Source: Pseudomonas protegens (GTDB lineage: Bacteria; Pseudomonadota; Gammaproteobacteria; Pseudomonadales; Pseudomonadaceae). From it: 64,000 nucleotides of DNA. A program made the translations under genes and the position numbers. Of this stretch, positions 24,622-34,198 are shown in pieces. The notes below the pieces were generated by a model. It saw only the letters and a list, made by a program, of their open reading frames with translations, was not told the DNA's origin and ran no database searches. How positions within the stretch are numbered: position 1 is the stretch's first letter; each line of letters begins with the position of its first letter. The DNA lies in the NCBI RefSeq assembly GCF_013407925.2, contig NZ_CP060201.1:3844001-3908000 (forward strand), written 5' to 3'.

Positions 24622-27600
24622 ATGACTCGGATCGCGACCCCCATCAGCGAGATCCAGGAACACTACGACGTGATTGTCATCGGCTCCGGCTACGGGGGCG
24701 GCATCGCCGCTTCCCGATTGTCCCGGGCCGGCCGCCGGGTCTGCCTGCTGGAGCGGGGCCGGGAGATCCAGCCCGGCGAGTACCCCAACACCCTGGCCAG
24801 CGCCACCGAGGAGTTGCAGGTGCATGACCCCGAAGGTCATATCGGTTCGCGTACCGGGCTCTTCGATCTGCACGTCAACGCCCAGCAGAACGTGGTGGTG
24901 GGCTGTGGCCTGGGGGGCACTTCGCTGATCAACGCCAACGTCGCCCTGGAACCCGAACCGGGGGTGTTCGATGACCCACGCTGGCCCCAGGCGGTGCGCG
25001 AGCACCGTGACACCCTGCTCAAGGAGGGCTTCGCCCGGGCCCGGGAGATGCTCAAGCCCAATCCCTATCCGGATTCGGCGCCGACCTTGCCCAAGCTGGT
25101 GGCTCATCGCAAATCCGCGGAGTTTCTCAAGCAGGGCTCGCACTTCTACAAGCCGCCGATCAACGTGACCTTCAACAAGCTGCCCAACAACCTCAACCAC
25201 GTCGGGGTCGAGCAACTGCCCTGCAATCACTGTGGCGACTGCGTCTCGGGCTGTAATAACAAGGCCAAGAACACCACCCTGATGAACTACCTGCCGGACG
25301 CCTGCAATCATGGCGCGCAGATTTTCTGCCAGGCCCAGGTGCGCTACTTGGAGCGTGACGGCGACGGCTGGATCGTGCACTTCCAGTACCTGGACAGCGG
25401 CCGCGAGACGTTCTCGGCGCCGACCCTGTTCGTCAAGGCCGACATCGTCGTGCTGTCCGCCGGGACCCTGGGTTCCACGGAAATCCTCCTGCGCTCCAAG
25501 GCCAAGGGCCTGTCCACCTCGGCCCAGCTCGGCGAGCACATGAGCGGCAACGGCGACATCCTCGGCTTTGGCCACAACTGCGAGCAGACCATCAATGGCA
25601 TCGGCTTCGGCACGCACTCGGCCGATGAACTCAAGCCCGTGGGGCCGTGCATCACTTCGGTGATCGACATGCGCGGCGAGGGCGACTGGCGCAGCCGCAT
25701 GGTGATCGAGGAGGGCTCGATTCCCGGCGCCCTGGGGCGGGCCATGGTGCCGAGCATGGCGCTGTTCGCCGGGACCCTGGGCAAGGCCACCGACGACAGC
25801 CTTGGCGGTCGGTTGGGCTACAAGGCGCGCGAGGCCGAAAGCTTTGTGCGGGGGCCCTACTACGGCGCCCTGCACAATATGCAGACCTACCTGATCATGA
25901 GTCACGACAATGGCCGCGGGCGCATGCTGCTCGATGACCAGGACCAGTTGCGCATCGACTGGCCGGGCGTTGGCGAGCAACCCAACGTGGTCCTCGGCAA
26001 CGAGCGCCTGTACCAGTGCACCAAGGCCCTGGGCGGGATCTGGGTGGAGAACCCGATCTGGACTCAGCTGCTCAAGCACAGCATCGTCTCGGTGCACCCG
26101 CTGGGGGGCTGCGTGATGGGCGAGGATGCCGGGCAGGGCGTGGTCAACCACAAGGGCCAGGTGTTTTGCGGCGCCAGCGGCACCGAGGTCTACCCCGGGT
26201 TGTATGTGGCGGACGGCGCGGTGATTCCGACGTCACTGGCGGTCAATCCGCTGCTGACCATCTCGGCGGTCAGCGAGCGCAACATGCGCCTGCTGGCCGA
26301 GGATCGCGGCTGGAAGATCGACTACAGCCTGCCCTCGGCCCCCAGCAAGGCGGTGCCGGCGCCGACCCTGGGCGTGCAGTTCACCGAGACCATGAAGGGT
26401 TATTTTTCCACCGCCTTCACCCAGCCCCAGGGCACCGATCTGACGCTCTATCAGGCGGCGGCCAAGCGCGGCGAGGCGCAGAACTCCCCCATCGAGTTCA
26501 CCCTGACCATCACCGCCGACGACCTCGACCGGATGATCAAGGAACCCGCGCACGCCGCGACCCTGGTCGGCACCCTGAATGCCCCGGCGCTGTCGGCCCA
26601 GCCGCTGGTGGCCAGCCACGGCGTGTTCAACCTGTTCGAGGAGTATCAGCAGCAAGTGGGCGTGCGCCACATGAACTACGACATGCGCCTGAGCGCCGAG
26701 GACGGCCACGAGTATTTTTTCAGCGCCTTCAAGACCGTGCCCGAGGACCACGGCGTGCTGAACATCTGGCCCGACACCAGCACCCTCTACGTGACCCTGT
26801 ACCGCGGCCAGGACAAGAGCGGCCCGGTGCTGGGCAGCGGGGTGATGCACATCCTGCCGGCGGACTTCGCCAAGCAGATGACCACCATGAAGGTGCTCAA
26901 CGCACGCAACGAACGCGAGCGCATCGAGGGCCTGGCGCGCTTTGGCAAGTTTTTCGCCGGGATTCTCTGGGAGAGCTACGGCGGGGTGTTCGCCGGGGAT
27001 ATCTACTTCAACCCCGACGCGCCGCCCCGGCTGAAACGGCCCCTGGACGCGCCGGCGCCGACCGTGCATTTCTTCCAGACCGAGGACCAGGTGCACCTGC
27101 GCCTCACCCGTTATCAGGCCGGCAGCAAAGGCCCGGTGATGCTGGTGCACGGGCTGGGCGTGGGCTCGAATATCTTCTCCACCGACACCATCCAGACCAA
27201 CCTGCTGGAGTACCTGTGCAAGCACGACTATGACGTCTGGCTCCTGGATTTCCGGGTCAGCATCCTGCTGCCGGCGAGCAAGCAGGAATGCAATGGCGAC
27301 CAGATCGCTGCCTACGATTTCAAGGCCGCCATCGGCCAGATCAAGCAGGCGACCGGGGCCCGGGACGTGCAGTGCGTGGTGCACTGCTACGGCGCCACGA
27401 CCTTCTTCATGTCGTTGCTGGCGGGCTTGAAGGACGTGCGCTCGGTGGTCTGCTCGCAGATCGCCGCCGACGCCGTGGTGGCCACTGCCACCGGGATCAA
27501 GGCCGGGTTGCACCTGCCGGGCATGCTCGACGCCATCGGCATCAAGTCGCTGACGGCCTATGCCGACAGCAAGGAAAGCTGGTTCAACAAGCTCTACGAC

Positions 27601-28074
27601 ACGGCCCTCAACGGCTATGCCCGGCTTGAAGCCCAGGGTTATTGCACCAACCCGGTGTGCCATCGCATCACCTTCATGTACGCCTCGCTGTACCGCCACG
27701 ACACCCTCAACCAGACCCTGCACGACAACCTGCACGAGCTGTTCGGCGCGTCCAATATCGAAACCTTCGAGCACCTGGCGTTGATCTGCCGCAAAGGGCA
27801 TCTGGTGGACTTCAAGGGGCGCGACGTCTACATGGCGCATTTCGACCGGCTGAAGCTGCCGATCTGCTTCATCAGCGGTGCCGACAACCAGTGCTACCTG
27901 CCGCAAAGCACACAGAAGACCTACGAGCGCCTGTGCCAACTGCATGGTCCCGAGCTGTTCAGCCGCCACGTGGTGCAGGGTTACGGGCACATCGACTGCA
28001 TTTTCGGCAAGAACGCCGTGGTGGATGTGTACCCGCTGATCCTCGCGCACCTGGATAAGACCGCCCAGGGCTGA
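24622..28074 (+). CDS. GMC-family flavin oxidoreductase fused to an alpha/beta hydrolase
   Basis: A 1150-residue fusion. Residues 15-570 form a cholesterol-oxidase-like GMC domain (FAD motif VIVIGSGYGGGIAASRLSRA, GCGLGGTSLINANVAL, and a C-terminal HPLGGCVMGEDAG). It contains a four-cysteine loop CNHCGDCVSGCNNKAKNT, an iron-sulfur-like pattern seen in some GMC relatives. Residues about 590-800 are a beta-rich linker domain. Residues about 830-1150 form an alpha/beta hydrolase (VMLVHGLGVGS) whose nucleophile elbow reads VVHCYGAT, with C922 in place of Ser; the probable acid and His lie in SGADNQCYLP and GYGHIDCIF. No signal peptide. The ATG follows GAGAGG at 24607-24612. It heads an operon with a cytochrome c. 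The substrate is probably lipid or sterol-like, by inference only. Confidence 0.82.
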   Translation: MTRIATPISEIQEHYDVIVIGSGYGGGIAASRLSRAGRRVCLLERGREIQPGEYPNTLASATEELQVHDPEGHIGSRTGLFDLHVNAQQNVVVGCGLGGTSLINANVALEPEPGVFDDPRWPQAVREHRDTLLKEGFARAREMLKPNPYPDSAPTLPKLVAHRKSAEFLKQGSHFYKPPINVTFNKLPNNLNHVGVEQLPCNHCGDCVSGCNNKAKNTTLMNYLPDACNHGAQIFCQAQVRYLERDGDGWIVHFQYLDSGRETFSAPTLFVKADIVVLSAGTLGSTEILLRSKAKGLSTSAQLGEHMSGNGDILGFGHNCEQTINGIGFGTHSADELKPVGPCITSVIDMRGEGDWRSRMVIEEGSIPGALGRAMVPSMALFAGTLGKATDDSLGGRLGYKAREAESFVRGPYYGALHNMQTYLIMSHDNGRGRMLLDDQDQLRIDWPGVGEQPNVVLGNERLYQCTKALGGIWVENPIWTQLLKHSIVSVHPLGGCVMGEDAGQGVVNHKGQVFCGASGTEVYPGLYVADGAVIPTSLAVNPLLTISAVSERNMRLLAEDRGWKIDYSLPSAPSKAVPAPTLGVQFTETMKGYFSTAFTQPQGTDLTLYQAAAKRGEAQNSPIEFTLTITADDLDRMIKEPAHAATLVGTLNAPALSAQPLVASHGVFNLFEEYQQQVGVRHMNYDMRLSAEDGHEYFFSAFKTVPEDHGVLNIWPDTSTLYVTLYRGQDKSGPVLGSGVMHILPADFAKQMTTMKVLNARNERERIEGLARFGKFFAGILWESYGGVFAGDIYFNPDAPPRLKRPLDAPAPTVHFFQTEDQVHLRLTRYQAGSKGPVMLVHGLGVGSNIFSTDTIQTNLLEYLCKHDYDVWLLDFRVSILLPASKQECNGDQIAAYDFKAAIGQIKQATGARDVQCVVHCYGATTFFMSLLAGLKDVRSVVCSQIAADAVVATATGIKAGLHLPGMLDAIGIKSLTAYADSKESWFNKLYDTALNGYARLEAQGYCTNPVCHRITFMYASLYRHDTLNQTLHDNLHELFGASNIETFEHLALICRKGHLVDFKGRDVYMAHFDRLKLPICFISGADNQCYLPQSTQKTYERLCQLHGPELFSRHVVQGYGHIDCIFGKNAVVDVYPLILAHLDKTAQG

Positions 28075-28203
28075 CCCAGGCCAGCCCGCGGCAAGATCAC
28101 CGCGGGCCCGCGCCAGATCAGGCAACAGGCACCGCAGCAAGCGCACTTGGAGGCCGAGTGCAGGCTGCGGCGGCCGCTCCACATGGATGCAGGGAAGGTT
28201 GAG

Positions 28204-30072
28204 ATGAACGCTTATATCCGCTGGTTCCAACGCTTCATCTGGCTGGGCATCGCCATGAACATGGTGTTCGCCCTGCCGGCGCTGTTTGCCCCGGCGCTGC
28301 TGACCGCGGTGGTCGGTTTGCCGCCGGTGCTGTCCGATCCCTGGCTGGAAAACACCGGCATGCTGCTGGTGGGCATCAGCCTGTTCTACCTGCCTTCGGG
28401 CTGCAACGCGCCGCGTTTCGTGGTGCATTCCTGGCTGTGCGTGCTGTCGCGGCTGATTGCCGTGGTGTTCTGGATCTACCTGATCGACACCAGCAATCAG
28501 TCCCAGGTGTTCGTGCCCATGCTGATGGGCGACCTCGGCATGTTCCTGATCCTCGGCATCCTGCTGTACCTGGGCAGTGCCCCGGCCAACCGGCCCTGGG
28601 CTTTGCTCTGTGCCGGACTGCAGGGCCTGCGTGAACACTGGGTCGCCTGCTGGGCACGCCACAGCTTTCGCGTCGGCGCCCTGGTGTCGCTGCTGGTCCT
28701 GGGGTTTGTCGGCTACCAGACCTGGGTCAACATGCTGCGCGAGGTGCCGCAGCCGGTGGAAGCCTCCGACGAGGATCACTTCAAGTACGCCGCCATCGGC
28801 CTGGGCATCGAGGCGCGGATTCCTTACTACCTGTTCGCCGTGCTGCCGCAGATGTGCCCGGAAAAACTGCCGCGAGCCGGTGGCTACGAGGTCTTCGGCT
28901 TCCTTTACGAGAACGGCCGGGACCTGCCGGTGGGCATGGCCAAGCGGCAGCTCGGCTACCCCACGGTGGAGCCCAACTGCGCCCTGTGCCACACCGGTGC
29001 CTACCGCGCCAGCGCCAGCGATGTGTCCCAGGTGGTGCCCACCGCACCGGCCAACCTGATGCAGCTCCAGGCCTTCCAGTGGTTCGCCTACGATTGCGCC
29101 AGCGACCCTAAATTCACCGTGGATGCGGTGATGAACGCGATCAACGCCAAGTTCCAGCTGGGCTTCATCGAGCGCTTGTACAACCGCTACCTGATCATCC
29201 CCATGGCCAAGAGCGCGCTGCTCAAGCAGAAGCAGGCCTATGCCTGGCAGAAGCTGCGGCCGCAGCAGGGGCCGGGGCGTACCGACACCTTCAACCCGAC
29301 CAAGATGGTGGTGTTCGGCTTTCCCGACGACTCGACCATCGGCACCGTGGACCTGCCGCAGATCTGGAACCAGAAGCCCCGGGAATCGATGTACCTGCAC
29401 TGGGACGGCAACAACAACCAGATCCGCGAGCGCAACTACGCGGCGGCGATGGCGGTGGGCGCTACCCCGCAATCGGTGCTGCCGCAGAGCTTCAACCGGG
29501 TCACCAACTGGCTGCTGGGGCACAAGCCGCCGGCCTGGCCGTTCGCCCTGGATCAGGCCAAGGTGGCCCAGGGCAAGCCGCTGTGGGAGGCCAACTGCGC
29601 CGGTTGCCATGATTTCGGCAAGGCCGACACCGGCCAGGTCACCACCAACATTCAGGCGCTGGGCACCGACCCCCATCGCCTGGACTCCTTCACCACCGGC
29701 CTGGTGCAAGCCTTCCACGGCTTCAAGAAGCCGCCGTTCGACTTTGGCGCCTATCGCAAGACCCAGAGCTACAGCAACACCCCCACCGACGGCATCTGGC
29801 TGCGCGCGCCGTACCTGCACAACGGCTCGGTGCCGAGCCTGTGGGACCTGTTGCAGGCGCCGGAATTGCGGCCCCAGGTGTTCTTCACCGGCTCGGATGT
29901 GTATGACCCGCAAAAAGTCGGCTTCATCACCAGTGGCGCGACGGTACAGGGCCCTGGCTACTTCAAGTACGACACGCATCTGGAGGGCAACAGCAACAGC
30001 GGCCATCTGTACGGCACGCAGCTTTCCGCAGAGCAGAAGTGGCAGTTGATCGAATACATGAAGACCCTGTGA
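28204..30072 (+). CDS. Membrane-anchored di-haem cytochrome c
   Basis: A 622-residue protein. The N-terminal 190 residues hold about four transmembrane helices, then a further anchor (VGALVSLLVLGFVGYQTWVN), followed by a periplasmic region with two haem c sites, CALCH (C259-H263) and CAGCH (C465-H469). The C-terminal part has LRAPYLHNGSVPSLWDLL, a signature of RoxA/cytochrome c peroxidase-like domains. It likely accepts electrons from the GMC oxidoreductase encoded just upstream and passes them to the respiratory chain; that link is inferred from operon position. The ATG at 28204 is preceded by GGAAGG. Confidence 0.82.
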   Translation: MNAYIRWFQRFIWLGIAMNMVFALPALFAPALLTAVVGLPPVLSDPWLENTGMLLVGISLFYLPSGCNAPRFVVHSWLCVLSRLIAVVFWIYLIDTSNQSQVFVPMLMGDLGMFLILGILLYLGSAPANRPWALLCAGLQGLREHWVACWARHSFRVGALVSLLVLGFVGYQTWVNMLREVPQPVEASDEDHFKYAAIGLGIEARIPYYLFAVLPQMCPEKLPRAGGYEVFGFLYENGRDLPVGMAKRQLGYPTVEPNCALCHTGAYRASASDVSQVVPTAPANLMQLQAFQWFAYDCASDPKFTVDAVMNAINAKFQLGFIERLYNRYLIIPMAKSALLKQKQAYAWQKLRPQQGPGRTDTFNPTKMVVFGFPDDSTIGTVDLPQIWNQKPRESMYLHWDGNNNQIRERNYAAAMAVGATPQSVLPQSFNRVTNWLLGHKPPAWPFALDQAKVAQGKPLWEANCAGCHDFGKADTGQVTTNIQALGTDPHRLDSFTTGLVQAFHGFKKPPFDFGAYRKTQSYSNTPTDGIWLRAPYLHNGSVPSLWDLLQAPELRPQVFFTGSDVYDPQKVGFITSGATVQGPGYFKYDTHLEGNSNSGHLYGTQLSAEQKWQLIEYMKTL

Positions 30073-30119
30073 CGCCCGTTCGGCGTTTGAGCAGAGGGAC
30101 CATCAAGAGGGATGCCAGC

Positions 30120-31376
30120 ATGTCATTTGTGAGCAATCTGGAACACGAATACGAACAGGTGAAAGCCCGGGTCGACGGGCTGTTGGCCAGGCTCGACCTG
30201 GCCTGGCAAAAACTCGCCAGCCAGCTTGAGCCGGCGGAACTGCAGGCGATCGTGCAACTGCTGCAGCGGGCCCATGACCAGGCGCAGTACGCCCTGATCC
30301 ATGGCGACTTGCCCCCCGGTCAGGCGCCGGTGCCCTGGGAACTGGCCCACGGCCTGTCGGTCCTGCACCTGGGCAACGCCAAGCCCTTGCCGCAAACGGT
30401 GGCCGAGCTGCAGACCCAGGTGATGAAGGACGGCACCCTGCTGGGCTGTCGCCAATGGGAACTGCTGGACCTGCGCTGGAGCGAGGCCCTGCTCAACTGG
30501 ATCGAGAACCTGCACAAGCACGCGCCCTTCGGCAGCACCCCGGCGCTGATCGAGATGGCCGACAACGTGCTGCTGGACATGGCCGGAGACTGGGGCACCG
30601 GCTATTTTCAGCCCAATTCGGCGGCGCAGCGCGTGGCGGACCTGATCAAGCAGGACCAGCCGGATGTCACCGTCCACCTGGGGGATGTGTACTACGCCGG
30701 CACCGGCACCGAGGAGGGCGCCGACCTGGTCGACTGGCCCCAGGGCAGCCTGGCGTCATTCAGCCTCAACTCCAACCACGAGATGTACAGCGGTGCCCAT
30801 GGCTACTTTGCCGAGATCGCCGCGCTGTTTCCCAAGCAGCAGGGCACCAGCTACTTCGCCCTGTTCAACAGCCACTGGCTGATCGTCGGCCTGGACAGTG
30901 CCTATACCGCCGACGAAATGAACCTGTACATGGACGGCAACCTCAATCTCCCACAGCAGCAATGGCTCGAGGACCTGATGGTCAGCAAGGGGCAGGGGCG
31001 GCGGATCATGGTGCTCAGTCATCACCAGGGGCTGGATATCAGCGGCCAGCAGCAGACGGTGCTGTACAAGCAGGTGGTCGCGGCCCTGGGGCGGGTTCCG
31101 GATTACTGGTACTGGGGGCACCTGCACAATGGCATCTGCTATGCGCCCAAGGACGGCATGTACGGGCGCTGCATCGGCCACGGGGCGATTCCCTATGGCG
31201 TCACCCGCGAGCTGAAAGGCAACCCTCAGGTGCTGTGGTCGGAAACCCTGTCGGCGGGTGATCCGAACTACCCGCTGCGGGTGCGCAATGGTTATGTGAG
31301 GGTGAGATTGAGCGGCTCGCAGATCAGCGAAGACTTCATTGGAGAGACCGGCGCGATCAGTTGGTCACGGCCCTGA
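30120..31376 (+). CDS. Calcineurin-like metallophosphoesterase
   Basis: A 418-residue cytoplasmic protein. The two-metal phosphoesterase signature is complete: GDWGTG (residues about 158-163), LGDVYYAGTG, SNHEMY, VLSHHQ and GHLHNG. The first 130 residues are helical with no clear domain. It starts 47 bases after the cytochrome stop, with AAGAGGG upstream, so it is the third gene of the GMC operon. The substrate is unknown; a role in processing the product of the fused oxidoreductase-hydrolase is conceivable. Confidence 0.82.
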   Translation: MSFVSNLEHEYEQVKARVDGLLARLDLAWQKLASQLEPAELQAIVQLLQRAHDQAQYALIHGDLPPGQAPVPWELAHGLSVLHLGNAKPLPQTVAELQTQVMKDGTLLGCRQWELLDLRWSEALLNWIENLHKHAPFGSTPALIEMADNVLLDMAGDWGTGYFQPNSAAQRVADLIKQDQPDVTVHLGDVYYAGTGTEEGADLVDWPQGSLASFSLNSNHEMYSGAHGYFAEIAALFPKQQGTSYFALFNSHWLIVGLDSAYTADEMNLYMDGNLNLPQQQWLEDLMVSKGQGRRIMVLSHHQGLDISGQQQTVLYKQVVAALGRVPDYWYWGHLHNGICYAPKDGMYGRCIGHGAIPYGVTRELKGNPQVLWSETLSAGDPNYPLRVRNGYVRVRLSGSQISEDFIGETGAISWSRP

Positions 31377-31383
31377 AGGCCCT

Positions 31384-31430
31384 GCCGCGGCAGCGGCTAC
31401 ACAAACCCTGTAGCCGCTGCCGTGCTGGCG
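31384..31430. repeat. REP-like inverted pair
   Basis: CGGCAGCGGCTAC faces TGTAGCCGCTGCCG between the converging phosphoesterase and gbcA genes. Confidence 0.85.
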
Positions 31431-31433
31431 GTA

Positions 31434-32729
31434 TCAGCCAGTGACCGGCACGCCCTTGAGGTAGGGCGCCGGTTCCGCGCCGAGGTTGTTCAGCATGCGC
31501 TCGCTGTACCAGTCGACGAAGTTGACCACGCCGAACTCGTAGGTCTTGGAGTACGGGCCCGGCTGGTAGGCGGTGGAGTTGATGCCGCGCTGGTTCTCTT
31601 CCGCCAGGCGCCGGTCCTGGTCGTTGGTGGCGTCCCACACCTGACGCATGCGCGCGACGTCATAGTCCACGCCTTCCACGGCATCCTTGTGCACCAGCCA
31701 TTTGGTGGTGACCACGGTTTCCTGGGCGCTGATCGGCCACACGGTGAACACGATGATGTGATCGCCCATGCAGTGGTTCCACGAGTGCGGCAGGTGCAGG
31801 ATGCGCATCGAGCCCAGGTCCGGGTTCTTGATCCGCCCCATCAGCTTGGCGCAGCCCTGCTTGCCATCCATGGTCATGGACACGGTGCCCTTGAGCAGCG
31901 GCATGCGCACGATGCGGTTGCGCAGGCCGAAGCTGGCGTGGGCGTAAGGGATCTTCTCGGCTTCCCAGGCGGCGGCGGACGCGGCCACGTGGTCCTTGAA
32001 CGCCTGGTCGGCCCGCGGGTCGGTGACGTCGTCCCATTCCAGCAGGGTTTTCAGCAACTCGGGGTGCGAGCCGCCGCAGTGGTAGCACTCGCGGTTGTTC
32101 TCCAGCACCAGCTTCCAGTTGGCCTTTTCATGCAAGGTGGTCTGCACCGCCACCTTGGTGTTCTCCATGTCGTAGGGCTCCATGTAATGGGCCAGGGTGG
32201 AGAGGAAGTCGTCGATGGCCGGCGGGTTCTCGGCCAGGGAAATGAAGATGTAGCCGCCGGCGGTCTTCACGTTCACCGGTTTCAGGCCGTACTGCTTCAT
32301 GTCGAAGTCGGCGCCCATCTCGGTGCCGGCGAACAGCAGGCGGCCGTCCAGTTCGTAGGTCCACTGGTGGTAGTGGCAGACCAGCTTGGCGACCTTACCC
32401 TTGTCGCTGGTGCACAGCCGCGAACCGCGGTGGCGGCAGACGTTGTGGAAGGCGTGGACCACGCCGTCGGCGCCGCGGATGACGATGATCGGGTTCTTGC
32501 CGATCTGCAGGGTGATGTAGTTGCCCTTGGTGGGGATCTCGCAGGTCATGCCGGCGATCAGCCATTCCTTCTGGAAGATCTCCTGCATGTCGATATCGAA
32601 CAGTCTTTCATCGCAGTAGAAGGGCTGCGGCAGGGAGAAGGTCCGCTCGCGCTCCTGCAGCATCTGTGCAGTGGCCTTGCGTGCAGGTTCCAGTGGATCG
32701 CCCAAGCTCAGGGTTGCGGTGACGTCCAT
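31434..32729 (-). CDS. gbcA: GbcA, Rieske oxygenase of glycine betaine monooxygenase
   Basis: A 431-residue Rieske non-haem iron oxygenase that demethylates glycine betaine to dimethylglycine and formaldehyde with O2. The [2Fe-2S] ligands are C98 and H100 (CRHRGS) and C118 and H121 (CHYHQW). The mononuclear iron site lies in NNRECYHCGGSHPELL (residues about 210-225) plus a distal Asp. Its reductase is GbcB, encoded divergently. Length and sequence match Pseudomonas GbcA. The start MDVTATLSLGDPLEP is well conserved. Expression is expected to need GbdR, which binds in the gbcA-gbcB gap. Confidence 0.95.
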   Translation of the reverse strand: MDVTATLSLGDPLEPARKATAQMLQERERTFSLPQPFYCDERLFDIDMQEIFQKEWLIAGMTCEIPTKGNYITLQIGKNPIIVIRGADGVVHAFHNVCRHRGSRLCTSDKGKVAKLVCHYHQWTYELDGRLLFAGTEMGADFDMKQYGLKPVNVKTAGGYIFISLAENPPAIDDFLSTLAHYMEPYDMENTKVAVQTTLHEKANWKLVLENNRECYHCGGSHPELLKTLLEWDDVTDPRADQAFKDHVAASAAAWEAEKIPYAHASFGLRNRIVRMPLLKGTVSMTMDGKQGCAKLMGRIKNPDLGSMRILHLPHSWNHCMGDHIIVFTVWPISAQETVVTTKWLVHKDAVEGVDYDVARMRQVWDATNDQDRRLAEENQRGINSTAYQPGPYSKTYEFGVVNFVDWYSERMLNNLGAEPAPYLKGVPVTG

Positions 32730-33019
32730 CGTTCAAGTCCTCATGGCCGTTCGGTGCGGCCGGCGAATTAAATAGTGGCTACGGTGGGTGCTACGCAAGT
32801 CACGAAAAATCGGTTGTCGTGTTTGAGGCGAGTGTGGGTCCGCGGGCGCCTTGAACCTTATCCGTGGGCGACATGGCCCAATCTGTTCCCGACGCGCCAG
32901 CCCCGGCAGCTGGGGGCTGGTCGCGATAAGCATGTGAATGTCGCAGATAGGTAAATGGGCGCGAGAAGCCTTACGCAGAATCGCTGACAAGACGCCGACA
33001 GTCGGCCGCGGAGAACAGC
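32730..33019. promoter_or_regulatory. Divergent gbcA-gbcB promoter region
   Basis: A 290-base gap between divergent genes of one enzyme. The family literature places GbdR activation here. I see AT-rich stretches around 32764-32815 but cannot assign exact boxes with confidence. Confidence 0.55.
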
Positions 33020-34120
33020 ATGTCCAACACCTTCCTCAACCCGGTAACCACCCAGACCTGGGCCAATGGCCGTCACATCGTCCGTTGCGTCAAAGTCATC
33101 CAGGAAACCTGGGACGTGCGGACCTTCTGCTTCATGGCCGACCAGCCGATCATGTTCTTCTTCAAGCCCGGGCAGTTCGTCACCCTGGAGCTGGAGATCG
33201 AAGGCCAGCCGGTGATGCGCTCCTACACCATTTCCAGCTCGCCCTCAGTGCCCTACAGCTTCTCGGTGACCATCAAGCGCGTGCCGGGCGGCAAGGTCTC
33301 CAACTGGCTGCACGACACCCTGCATGAGGGCCAGGAGCTGGCGGTGCACGGGCCGGTGGGGCTGTTCAACGCCATCGACTTCCCCAGCCCGAAAGTGCTC
33401 TACCTCAGCGGCGGCGTCGGCATCACCCCGGTGATGTCCATGGCGCGCTGGTTCTACGACACCAACGCCAACGTCGACATGGTGTTTATCCACAGCGCCC
33501 GCTCACCCAAGGACATCATTTACCACCGCGAGCTGGAGCACATGGCCTCGCGGATCGACAACTTCAGCCTGCACCTGATCTGCGAGAAACACGGCCTGGG
33601 CGAGCCCTGGGCCGGTTATCGCGGCTACCTGAACCACAAGATGCTGGAGCTGATGGCCCCGGACTTTCTTGAACGGGAAGTGTTCTGCTGCGGCCCCACG
33701 CCCTACATGAACGCGGTCAAGCGCCTGCTGGAAGCCGCCGGTTTCGACATGGCGCGCTACCACGAGGAATCCTTCGGTGCGACCCCGCCCGAAGCCCGGG
33801 CCGACGCCGTGGAACATGCCGAACAGGCGGCCGAAGCGCCGGAGCCGGACCTGGCCGATCTGCATCAGGTGGAGTTCACCGCCTCCGGCAAGAGCATCCG
33901 CGTGGCCCCGGGGGAAACCGTGCACGCGGCCGCGGCCAAGCTCGGCCTGATGATCCCCAAGGCCTGCGGCATGGGCATCTGCGGCACCTGCAAGGTGCTC
34001 AAGCTGGGGGGCGAAGTGGTGATGGAACACAACGGTGGGATCACCGAGGAAGACGAAGCCGAAGGCTACATCCTGTCCTGCTGCAGCGTGCCCAAGGGCG
34101 ACGTGCGGGTGGAGTTCTGA
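33020..34120 (+). CDS. gbcB: GbcB, flavin-ferredoxin reductase of glycine betaine monooxygenase
   Basis: A 366-residue electron-transfer partner of GbcA. Domains in order: an FAD-binding barrel (RSYTISSSP near residue 73), an NAD(P)H domain (LSGGVGITPVMSMA near 130; FCCGPTPYMNAVKRLL near 225), and a C-terminal plant-type [2Fe-2S] ferredoxin with four Cys (CGMGICGTCKVLKLGG plus a Cys in YILSCCSV). Electrons run NADH to FAD to ferredoxin to GbcA. A perfect DnaA box at 33486-33494 appears to be coincidence. Confidence 0.95.
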   Translation: MSNTFLNPVTTQTWANGRHIVRCVKVIQETWDVRTFCFMADQPIMFFFKPGQFVTLELEIEGQPVMRSYTISSSPSVPYSFSVTIKRVPGGKVSNWLHDTLHEGQELAVHGPVGLFNAIDFPSPKVLYLSGGVGITPVMSMARWFYDTNANVDMVFIHSARSPKDIIYHRELEHMASRIDNFSLHLICEKHGLGEPWAGYRGYLNHKMLELMAPDFLEREVFCCGPTPYMNAVKRLLEAAGFDMARYHEESFGATPPEARADAVEHAEQAAEAPEPDLADLHQVEFTASGKSIRVAPGETVHAAAAKLGLMIPKACGMGICGTCKVLKLGGEVVMEHNGGITEEDEAEGYILSCCSVPKGDVRVEF

Positions 34121-34121
34121 T

Positions 34122-34180
34122 CGCCGGCAAGCCCGCGCCTACGCCCATCTGCTGTAGGAGCTGGCTTGCCAGCGAACAGG
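34122..34180. repeat. REP elements
   Basis: A degenerate CGCCGGCAAGCCCGCGCCTA and a TGTAGGAGCTGGCTTGCCAG core between the converging gbcB and amidohydrolase genes. Confidence 0.85.
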
Positions 34181-34198
34181 TGCAACCTGATCCCCCGG

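Noticed and set aside
26233..30006. A 1257-codon open frame on the minus strand opposite the GMC and cytochrome genes
   Set aside because: It is the antisense shadow of two high-GC3 genes: composition is dominated by His, Gly, Gln, Ala and Val with no domain, and both plus-strand genes have clear motifs.
33486..33494. DnaA box in gbcB as part of the cluster
   Set aside because: It is isolated and about 9 kb away from the dense group; a single 9-mer in 64 kb is compatible with chance.
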